From contig CALGKJ010000188.1 of the NCBI GenBank assembly GCA_937930535.1, positions 1 to 44,707 on the forward strand: a stretch of 44,707 bases of DNA, in the 5' to 3' direction. Below, piece by piece: positions 6,832 through 14,637 of the stretch. The stretch comes from an uncultured Clostridia bacterium. Lineage in GTDB: Bacteria > Bacillota > Clostridia > Lutisporales > Lutisporaceae. The notes beneath the pieces were generated by a model. It saw nothing but the letters and a program-made list of their open reading frames with translations. It did no database searches and was not told the DNA's origin. Positions within the stretch are counted from its first letter, which is position 1. Every line of letters begins with the position of its first letter. The position numbers and the translations under genes are program-made.

Positions 6832-9800
6832 TTATTTCATAAGATTATAAATGATTTGTGCTGCAGTTGCACGGTCACAAACCGACAACGGACTGAGCAT
6901 GTTATCTCCAGTACCTGCACATATTCCAGATTCGACCATCAGAGTCATAGCTGGAAGTGCCCAGTTTGCTACATCTGAAAGATCAACGTAACCGCCGATA
7001 AGGAGGTTCTCTTTAGCCTCAGGCAGTTCGCCAATAACCTTCAATGCATTATACAGCATGACGAACATTTCCTGTCTTGAAATCTCTTTAGTTGGGGCAA
7101 ATTTGTTTTCTCCAACGCCTGTAACTATGCCGAGATGCTTAGCAGCGGAAATATAAGGTGCTGCATAGTTGTCGCTCACATCATCAAAGCTCTTGACAGC
7201 ATTGGCGTCTGGTGCAATGTTGTATGCCCTCATCAGCATAACTAAGAATTGTTCCCTAGTCAGCTTTTGTGAAGGAGCAAAGTTTCCATTGCCGATGCCG
7301 TTAGTAATTCCACGGGCAGCGATGAAACCTACGGCTTCTGCATACCAAGCATCGGATGGTACATCGTTAAAGGTCACCTTGCTATAGGCTACAGCATACT
7401 CGGAGAAATGATTGAGCACTGCTTCGATGCATTTTGTCTCGGTATTGTATACACTACGAACGGATTCCAATCTACCCTCGCTGTTGATATAGAACAATAC
7501 CACAGAATCAGCATCTTCGTCTGGCTGCAGCGTGTAAGAGATTTTGACAAAGGCTTTTCCGCCCTCAAAATCATGTACTTGTTTATCACCGCTGGCAACG
7601 GTGAAATCATAAACAGGACGGTCGCCTACAATTGCTCTGACTTCTGATGAAAGCTCATCTGGATTTACCGTAGCAATTGAAAGTTTTACATCTCCTTGGC
7701 TGTTTGATTTACCGATTGCAGCCAAAGCTTTTTCATTAAAGGTAATTGATACTATTCCAGTATTAATCATAACGCTCATTTTATCGGTTTCTACAATGGA
7801 TTGAATCGCACTTGTTGGAATAACCACAGAAACGACTTCTGCACCTGTAGGGGCTATCGCTGTAATTTCAATGGTAGCCTTAGTCAAGGATGCAGCATTA
7901 TTAATAAGCGTATCTATCTCTCCAGTTGAAATAGAAGCCTCTGCAACACCATTTGTGCTTAGTACTGGTGTCAATTCTATTTTAGTTCCAACTATAGAAG
8001 ACACTGGTACTGATGGAGTCGTAGGAGACTCATCTACTATGCTGCTATCAGTATCATCGTCTATATCATCCTCACTGTCATCAACTTGAATCTCTGACCA
8101 CTTTGCATAAACTGTCATATCAGAGTTAACGACTGTACTAGCTGTGAATGCCGTGCCTAAACCATTCTTATTTGTAAACCATCCGCCAAAGATATAACCT
8201 GACTTTGTAGGTGCTGATGGAAGTGTTATGGTTCTACCTGACTGGATACCTGTCACATCTGCTACTGTTGTACCGCCATCTGAATCAAACTGCACTTTAT
8301 AAGTTACTACTGGTGCAACTGGAGTAACAAGCTCAATTTCTCCTCTGTCACGTACGCGTATACGCGGCAAGAAATCTGTTGTTGAAGTAAAGTTTTCTCC
8401 GATTGAGCCCAATCCTATTACGGATATGGTCACACCGTTTCTTACAAAGGAAAGATTCTTACTTGGAGTAATATAAGCATTGATATATACAATAGCAGGA
8501 CCGCTTCCGTCATCTATAGTAATTTCGTTGACAATTCCATTTGGTTCAGCCACAACACGGGTTACAACTCCTGTCGTCTTTATAAGCTTGCCTGTATTTA
8601 GAGCTGACATGGCATCTCTAGTAGAAACAGCTGTCGGTGTTACAGGTACAATCGTATTGTCCAAAATCCTAACACTACTTACAGCAAGCTGTTTCTCTCC
8701 CTGATAAGCACTAAGAACACCGGTTACACGTATTTTCTGGCCTGCCTGCACATCGTTTGCAACAGGGAAGAGGTTAATGCCGCCTGAAGAATCCTGAACA
8801 TAGATCGAATCAAAGAAGCCTGTATTGTTAAGGCTGTTTCCGTCATAAACACTCACCGTTGCAATACCCTCTATTGTAAACTCTGTTCCTTCCGCTGCCG
8901 CCTTTACGCCAGCGATAGGTGTAATAGTGATATTCTCAATCAACCCCAGCAAATTTCTCACAATAACTTCATTGCTATATGCATCAGCAGGGTTATCAAG
9001 GGCTGTATTTTTAATTTCAAAGTCGCTCAAGAAAGCACCGCCTGCTACGACTACCATGGAAGTAACACCATTACCATGATTAACCGTTTCCGAAGCAGCC
9101 AACAGTACTTTTCCGACTCCTTTTCCAGCATCAGGACTATTGCCGTACCTAGGAATCATGATTGTCGGGTCTTCAAAACCATATCCGTCATGGTCATCAT
9201 CAACTGAATAAGTTGTGCTATGACCGCTGACAATTGGAGTTACGCTGCTTGGCAGAGTAGTGGCAGGAGTACCGTCTGGATTAATTGCATATATTGTGGA
9301 ACCGCCATACTGGCTAAACTTTTGCCCATCCAACATTCCTTTTAATAAAGGGCTCACCCTGTTATTATGGTCATCAAGGTATAATCTTGGGGATTGACCT
9401 CCGTTATTCACATCATCCTTTGCTTCATCATCCCCAATACGAAGAGCTGATCCTATAGCAGCCAAAAGCTTATTCTGTTGTCCTGCCATATGATTTTCCA
9501 ATCCCTGCGTAACATAAGCATAGCTTTCGTAGAAGTCGCCCCATCCTGTTATAACTACAGGCTTGCCTTGCTTTGCAAAGTTAGCTATGGCAGTCAACTC
9601 TTCATTACTATAGTACTTATGAGTGATGCCTGAGGCTGGATCCAATCTCCTTGTAGGAGCAGTAATTATGAACATCTGATATTTTGGATCGGCTGCTGCA
9701 GCGATAAACTCCGCACTTGTATTCAGAATCACAGTACGAAGGCCGTATTGCATAGCGATTGTACTAAAGTTCTTCATGCCGTCCTTATAGTTTCCAGCTA

Positions 9801-12800
9801 CATACTCATTAAGGTGAGATGCATCGATAGCAATAAACTTTAATTTTGTAATATCCCTTACATTCAACTCAATTTCTTTGGTGTAGGTCTTGTCTACTCC
9901 GTTTACCTTTACACTTGCAGTTACAATGATGGTGGTTTTCATAGCCTCTGTTGGAGTAAAGCTTTGGGTATTCTTTACTGTAGAAGAAGCTGCAATGGAG
10001 GTGTTGAGTATATTGTCAGCAATAATAGCTCCGCCCTTTATCTGGTACTTGACTGAGTTCAGTGTTATTATGCTGGCTTCATTATTAAATACCTCTGTAG
10101 TCAAGGTCAGTGCTTCTGTAGTTACAGGTGTAGAGCTGCTGGAGGTAAACCCACTGATACCCACGTTATCCGCTTTACCAAGCCAAACTGGAGCAGTCAC
10201 AGCAATTCGTCCATCTTCCTGTACTACTTTAATATAGTAGTATCCTGCCTTGGGAGCTGTCATAGTATAATTCAAGGCTGCGTCTTTTGTACCGAAGTTC
10301 TGCTTGTAAGCTTCGACACCGCCGTTTGTTATTATTGCGATAGACTTGACCTTGTTGCTGCCTGCTACATTTTTTGCATCTACCTTAAAGGTAGCTGTAG
10401 CAGGTACAGAATCCAAAATGGTTCCAAGTTGTTCGTCATTGAGAGTATAAATTATATCGAGGTTGACATCTTCAGTTGCATAAACACGCATGTCCTTCAT
10501 AGCTTGGTATATACCTTCTGTAGTAAAGTCGTTGGTGTAAATAACAGTACGAGCCGTGTTGGAATTGCCCCACAAAGCTTTATGGTTGTCTTGATTGTTT
10601 GTAGGTGCTACGTGCCAGCCTTTGTCAAGTGCCATGTCATACTGCTCATAGGATGGGAAATAGCCGCCGCTTCCGATAGCACCTTCACCGTTTCCGACTT
10701 CAATGAGGGTAATCCTCTCGTCAATAACTGGATCATAATATCCAAAGCTGCTAAAGTTACCAAAGGTTGTTCCGGGATGATTAAACTGCGATATGGATTC
10801 GGGATGCAGCTTCAATAAATCATAGTAAGCTCTTAATCCGGCATCATTGGTCTTGCTATTAAGTTCTGTATTATTTCTGCTGACAAAGCCTTCCGTGTTA
10901 AAGGTATTCATATGGCCAGGCCCGCCAGACCATGTCATTTCAAAGCCATAGAAGGCGACATATTTTCCTGCATAACCTGCAACTGCATCAGCTGCAGCTG
11001 TTATGCCAGCTTGCCATCTTACGTTATTTTTATTATATGCACCCAAGTTATAGGTACCGGCTTTATCGCCTGCAGGTGCTGTGTCGAAGGAGTTACTGTG
11101 GTCAGTTACTGCGAAAAAGTCAAGCTTCGCATTATCACGAGCCCACGCAAAGGCTTCAGCTAAAGTTCCAGCACCATCAGAATTTGTTGTGTGGGAGTGA
11201 AGCTGTCCAAAATAATTTTTCTCACCGCCGGTTGGTTTTTGGGCTGTATAATTAAAGCTTATAAGGTCGCTGTCAATGTAATTCTCCTTTGAAGCCATTG
11301 CAGTAATCCTAAGGGGAAACATATCCTCAGTCAGTGCAATAGGTGCTGTATAGTCCGCTTCCGGCAAAACAGTCTCTTCTGCAGTTCCTGCTTTTTGGAT
11401 TATAGTATATTTGATAGCAGCATCTGCAGGTTCTGTCGTCAAAGTAATCGTTCCATTGGAAGGAACAGCTCCTGCCTTGGGAGAAGTGCTTACCGAAGCA
11501 ACCTTAGCCTGAGTAAAGCTGAAGGTTTTAACACGGCTGTCATCCATACTGTCTTTTACTGCCTTGACATGCAGTGTGATCGGAAGTACTGCCAGCGTAA
11601 CCTGCTTGTTATCCGCTGTTGTATATGTATTACCGCCGTCAGTGCTGTATTTTATGTCGGCGTCAGATGTCCTTGAGGAGAAGGTCACAACAGAACCCAA
11701 AGGAACCTTATGGTCCGCTATGTCGGCTGTTGCAGCATAAGCCTGATTATCTCCTACCAAATATGCGCCAGTTATAGCAATATTGTTGAACTGATGGGTG
11801 CCTCCGCTGCCGACATTATTGATTCCTCCGGTAGATATGTTAGAGGTCATTATCCATCTTAAGTGTATGGTATCTTTATTGAAAGTAGCATTTGGAAGAG
11901 CTACCGAGAACAGATTTGCAGCATCAAAGAGGCTGCCTGCATTGGGAACTTTAATAACTGAATCAGGAACATCAATCCACGTATTTCTATTATCAGTACT
12001 GTATTGAACTTTAAAGTCTCTTGGACCAGTACTAGAAGAACGCATACGCCATGAAAGATTCAGATCTGCCATACTCTTAGTAGAAATCTGTACCATCCAG
12101 TATTTAGTATTCATGCCGTCGTTCCAGCCACTGCAATTGGCTCCATTTGAACCGAAGGTTAAAGTAGGCTGTGCAGCTCCAAACCAGCAGGTCAAATTTG
12201 ATCCGCTTTTCAGATCTCCTCCTGTGGCAGCGATAGGCTGTATTAAGCTGCTTCCAGAGGATAATGCCCACTCTACGGCTGTGCCGTTTTCGCCGTCAGG
12301 ACTGTAGCTTTGCTGTGATGCAGCAGTATATGAGAAAGTAGCAGTATTGCTGTTCACGTAGCCGTTTTTCACAGCAATGGCTTTTATTGTATACGGAAGC
12401 GAGGATATAGTTATTTCACCTGTATATTCTGAACTGCTTATACTTGGTGTATCCCCATTTGTTGTATAGTATATGGTTGCACCTGCAGCAGCATTTAATG
12501 TAACAGATGTACCTGCTGTAACTTCACCGCCAGCAGGTGCTGCAGTAACATTGTCCAACTTTGCCTGTGTAAAAGTCCAGCTTGTTTCTGCACTGTCATC
12601 CATATCCGCAGCCGAAGCGTAAGCTTTTATGGTTATCGGGTCAGCAAATTCATTGAAGTTCAGTGTGATGGGAGCTGAATAAATACCGCTATCCACTAAA
12701 GTCGGATATGGGCTGTATATTGAATAATGTATATCGGCACCGACAGTAGAGGTTTCAAGAGTTATAGGGGTACCGCCGACAACTGCGCCGCTATTCAGAT

Positions 12801-13590
12801 TAGCGGTGACAATGCTTACAGCAGGTATACCGCCACTGCTTTCAGCCGTTATCAATACATTGGTTATCCCCAAACCCTGCGCAAAAGAAGTTGTTGTACC
12901 GCTTGTAACAGAATAGTTCCATGCAAAGTAAACCGGTTGCCCGTTTGGTAAAGAAATGTTTAGTTTTTGGTTGTTAATACTTTGAGTTGAAATCGGGACA
13001 TCAGCTGCACCGTTGGTATCAGCATCTGCATTAAAGCTGATTTTGAGGTTGTCTCCGGCATTTGTCCAAGTATCTCCATCAAGAGAATAATATAGCACTA
13101 TAGAGAAGCCTTGTGCATTTGAGCCGTTTCTAAACTTTTCAACATCGTAACTGATATCGAAGCTGCCTATATTGCTTCCGGTATCATTTGTCCACTTATA
13201 ATACAAGTTACCACTTTTTGTAGCACTGCCGGAGGATATAAATCCAACTGCACGATGTGTATAACCTGTATCCACTCCAAAATTATAAATACCATTTGAA
13301 GCACTACTTGTTAAATTGGAACCGCCAAGTCTTTCAGTTTTATCAACTGCAGTAACTGCGTTATAACTTCCAACTGTAGTAACAGTAATCTCTTTGCTCG
13401 CCTTCCAATTAGTTGGAAGGGTTGCAGTCGCATTATTTCCCAAAGAATAAAAATTCTCATTCGCCACAGGATATGTAGTTATATCTGCGTACGCTTTTAA
13501 TGCTCCGGCAATTCCCGTTGGAAGTAAATTTGTGAATAACAACATTACCGCAACAAGAACCGCAACAATTTTTCTTATTGATGCTTTCAA
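6832..13590 (-). CDS. 2,252-residue secreted PHP-domain metallohydrolase with SLH anchor
   Basis: Order of parts: signal peptide (1-36, AYA-DIT); carbohydrate-binding-like beta domain (about 40-255); two chitobiase C-terminal-like repeats (about 256-430, IYYTTNGDTPSIS type); another beta sandwich (430-610); two more chitobiase-like repeats (615-785); a CehA/McbA-type PHP domain from about 790 with the metal-ligand motifs FGQLHSHTTNSDG and FFAVTDHSNSF, then FYGFEMTW and SQFNHPGT; Ig-like linkers; a GATase/DUF4350-like region (about 1260-1500, KFIAIDASHLNEY, VVITGWGDFY); OB-fold domains of YhcR type (1570-1750); one InlB/Flg_new repeat (1760-1830, FDSDGGTTV, FGGWFTNK, VYAKW); an acidic linker; and three SLH repeats (about 2070-2252). 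PHP proteins of this group hydrolyse phosphoesters, so a cell-surface phosphodiesterase or nuclease is likely. The start is TTG at 13590, six bases after AAGGGGGT. Base composition is higher in G+C than the core genes. Confidence 0.85.
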   Translation of the reverse strand: MKASIRKIVAVLVAVMLLFTNLLPTGIAGALKAYADITTYPVANENFYSLGNNATATLPTNWKASKEITVTTVGSYNAVTAVDKTERLGGSNLTSSASNGIYNFGVDTGYTHRAVGFISSGSATKSGNLYYKWTNDTGSNIGSFDISYDVEKFRNGSNAQGFSIVLYYSLDGDTWTNAGDNLKISFNADADTNGAADVPISTQSINNQKLNISLPNGQPVYFAWNYSVTSGTTTSFAQGLGITNVLITAESSGGIPAVSIVTANLNSGAVVGGTPITLETSTVGADIHYSIYSPYPTLVDSGIYSAPITLNFNEFADPITIKAYASAADMDDSAETSWTFTQAKLDNVTAAPAGGEVTAGTSVTLNAAAGATIYYTTNGDTPSISSSEYTGEITISSLPYTIKAIAVKNGYVNSNTATFSYTAASQQSYSPDGENGTAVEWALSSGSSLIQPIAATGGDLKSGSNLTCWFGAAQPTLTFGSNGANCSGWNDGMNTKYWMVQISTKSMADLNLSWRMRSSSTGPRDFKVQYSTDNRNTWIDVPDSVIKVPNAGSLFDAANLFSVALPNATFNKDTIHLRWIMTSNISTGGINNVGSGGTHQFNNIAITGAYLVGDNQAYAATADIADHKVPLGSVVTFSSRTSDADIKYSTDGGNTYTTADNKQVTLAVLPITLHVKAVKDSMDDSRVKTFSFTQAKVASVSTSPKAGAVPSNGTITLTTEPADAAIKYTIIQKAGTAEETVLPEADYTAPIALTEDMFPLRITAMASKENYIDSDLISFNYTAQKPTGGEKNYFGQLHSHTTNSDGAGTLAEAFAWARDNAKLDFFAVTDHSNSFDTAPAGDKAGTYNLGAYNKNNVRWQAGITAAADAVAGYAGKYVAFYGFEMTWSGGPGHMNTFNTEGFVSRNNTELNSKTNDAGLRAYYDLLKLHPESISQFNHPGTTFGNFSSFGYYDPVIDERITLIEVGNGEGAIGSGGYFPSYEQYDMALDKGWHVAPTNNQDNHKALWGNSNTARTVIYTNDFTTEGIYQAMKDMRVYATEDVNLDIIYTLNDEQLGTILDSVPATATFKVDAKNVAGSNKVKSIAIITNGGVEAYKQNFGTKDAALNYTMTAPKAGYYYIKVVQEDGRIAVTAPVWLGKADNVGISGFTSSSSTPVTTEALTLTTEVFNNEASIITLNSVKYQIKGGAIIADNILNTSIAASSTVKNTQSFTPTEAMKTTIIVTASVKVNGVDKTYTKEIELNVRDITKLKFIAIDASHLNEYVAGNYKDGMKNFSTIAMQYGLRTVILNTSAEFIAAAADPKYQMFIITAPTRRLDPASGITHKYYSNEELTAIANFAKQGKPVVITGWGDFYESYAYVTQGLENHMAGQQNKLLAAIGSALRIGDDEAKDDVNNGGQSPRLYLDDHNNRVSPLLKGMLDGQKFSQYGGSTIYAINPDGTPATTLPSSVTPIVSGHSTTYSVDDDHDGYGFEDPTIMIPRYGNSPDAGKGVGKVLLAASETVNHGNGVTSMVVVAGGAFLSDFEIKNTALDNPADAYSNEVIVRNLLGLIENITITPIAGVKAAAEGTEFTIEGIATVSVYDGNSLNNTGFFDSIYVQDSSGGINLFPVANDVQAGQKIRVTGVLSAYQGEKQLAVSSVRILDNTIVPVTPTAVSTRDAMSALNTGKLIKTTGVVTRVVAEPNGIVNEITIDDGSGPAIVYINAYITPSKNLSFVRNGVTISVIGLGSIGENFTSTTDFLPRIRVRDRGEIELVTPVAPVVTYKVQFDSDGGTTVADVTGIQSGRTITLPSAPTKSGYIFGGWFTNKNGLGTAFTASTVVNSDMTVYAKWSEIQVDDSEDDIDDDTDSSIVDESPTTPSVPVSSIVGTKIELTPVLSTNGVAEASISTGEIDTLINNAASLTKATIEITAIAPTGAEVVSVVIPTSAIQSIVETDKMSVMINTGIVSITFNEKALAAIGKSNSQGDVKLSIATVNPDELSSEVRAIVGDRPVYDFTVASGDKQVHDFEGGKAFVKISYTLQPDEDADSVVLFYINSEGRLESVRSVYNTETKCIEAVLNHFSEYAVAYSKVTFNDVPSDAWYAEAVGFIAARGITNGIGNGNFAPSQKLTREQFLVMLMRAYNIAPDANAVKSFDDVSDNYAAPYISAAKHLGIVTGVGENKFAPTKEISRQEMFVMLYNALKVIGELPEAKENLLIGGYVDLSDVANWALPAMTLMVESGICAGTGDNMLSPLSVCDRATAAQIIYNLMK

Positions 13591-13656
13591 TAAAATACCC
13601 CCTTATCAATACTCTCATAGTGATACTATGCATACTTAATACATAACCAATTGTAT

Positions 13657-13734
13657 TCAAATAGTCTCAATAGCAAGCTTTACATGTGGTAAAACGTGGA
13701 CTGTTCTGCTGAACCTGTATGCAGTCTTATGCAA
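13657..13734 (-). CDS. Possible 25-residue leader peptide upstream of the PHP/SLH gene
   Basis: A near-consensus Shine-Dalgarno GAAAGGAG lies six bases before a TTG that opens a 25-codon frame (MHKTAYRFSRTVHVLPHVKL and so on) ending in TGA, 66 bases before the start of the giant gene. TTG is common as a start in this window and the SD is as strong as for known genes. No similarity is recognised. It could be a regulatory leader peptide, the relic of a longer gene, or a chance SD. Confidence 0.35.
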   Translation of the reverse strand: MHKTAYRFSRTVHVLPHVKLAIETI

Positions 13735-13925
13735 TGTATCTCCTTTCTTTTCTAAATATTGTTTGGTTTCATCTACCCCCTTACCGATTTACTGATTATG
13801 TTCTATCTTAATTGTCAGCTGATGACTGTTCCTGTTGCAATATCCGTGACAATTGTGCAGATGCCTACCGCTAATCGTGCTATAAATAATCCGGTGAATA
13901 ACAGATTTATTTCATCCAGCAGAAA

Positions 13926-13941
13926 TGTGATAAAGATCACA
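13926..13941. promoter_or_regulatory. Crp/Fnr-type operator candidate
   Basis: TGTGATAAAGATCACA has perfect 6-bp arms around a 4-bp centre, matching the TGTGA-N6-TCACA consensus of Crp/Fnr-family regulators. It lies about 335 bases upstream of the giant PHP/SLH gene. No recognised -35/-10 pair fixes whether it would activate or repress. Confidence 0.5.
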
Positions 13942-14438
13942 AAAAAACAGGTTATCCTTTTACAAATTTTTATTGTCTTTATACAGAAACGTATATAGTT
14001 GAGTAATAATATGACATTCGAATTCAGTTGTGTTAAGAACTGAAACTTGTTCGGATAAGTTGAGTCGAATATAATTATATCAACGTAGAAATTCTTATAC
14101 AAACCTTTTTTTGTTATTTCGAGCTTTTTTGCGTTTTTTGTTTATATTTACTAACTTATACACAAATATTGCCCCAGCTTTAAGGATATTCTGTAGAATA
14201 TTAACAAAACATTTACTCTTGTCCCATAACTGATAAACATTTTAGGTCTACATCAATATGGAATCAAATATATGCATTTCTCCATCATTATCGAAAGTCG
14301 TTTGTAATTATTTGACACAAATTCTAAGTGTAGGAATTAAAGAAATATATTAGAGGTGAAAACTCAAATAGTATTAGTTTCTACATATTATATACAGTTT
14401 CATTTTTCTTAATGTTATAATAATTATACCAGATTAAC

Positions 14439-14542
14439 TATAGATAACCAACTCTAAAACTCAAAATACTTTTCTTTAAGACTTGCTAATCTATTTGTGA
14501 GAAATAACTGGATAAATTTAATTTTGAAGTTGTTTCTCTATA
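14439..14542. repeat. RUP-like MITE, copy A (104 bp, best full-length copy)
   Basis: The element runs from TATAGATAACCAACTC to AAGTTGTTTCTCTATA. Its ends are imperfect inverted repeats (TATAGATAACCAACT against TATAGAGAAACAACT), and both begin or end with TATA, as expected of elements that insert at TA. An internal GAGAAATAACT can pair with the right end. Related copies are at 6651, 28586, 28992, 34172 and 35975. Confidence 0.75.
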
Positions 14543-14594
14543 ATATAGTACATGTTATGTCGGATAAAATTTCAATAATTTATGCTATAAATAC

Positions 14595-14631
14595 AATAAA
14601 GTCCAACAGCAGTGAACTGTTGGACTTTATT
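14595..14631 (-). terminator. Terminator of the ccpN-ppdK operon
   Basis: AATAAAGTCCAACAG (14595-14609) and CTGTTGGACTTTATT (14617-14631) are perfect 15-bp arms with a 7-nt loop. It starts 6 bases beyond the ppdK stop; the end of the stem is itself T-rich on the minus strand. Confidence 0.9.
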
Positions 14632-14637
14632 ATTATA

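Larger units (their letters stand above)
13591..14438. other. Long upstream region of the giant PHP/SLH gene
   Basis: About 850 bases without a clear protein gene. On the minus strand it holds, from distal to proximal: an AT-rich stretch, a Crp/Fnr-like palindrome (13926-13941), an inverted repeat AATTGTCA/TGACAATT (13810-13817 and 13847-13854), a purine-rich AAGGGGGTAG segment near 13774 and a possible small ORF (13657-13734). I compared it with c-di-GMP, cobalamin, TPP and ydaO riboswitch signatures and saw no match. A long structured leader is plausible. Confidence 0.5.

Noticed and set aside
13591-13990. Riboswitch upstream of the PHP/SLH gene
   Set aside because: I looked for c-di-GMP-I, cobalamin, TPP, Mn2+ and ydaO core motifs; none fits, though GGTAAGGGGGTAG looked suggestive at first.
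13815-14102. A 95-codon frame on the minus strand upstream of the PHP/SLH gene (ending TGLFIARLAVGICTIV...)
   Set aside because: Hydrophobic composition follows from AT-rich DNA, no SD precedes a start, and it spans the Crp-like palindrome. An opposing frame is equally long.
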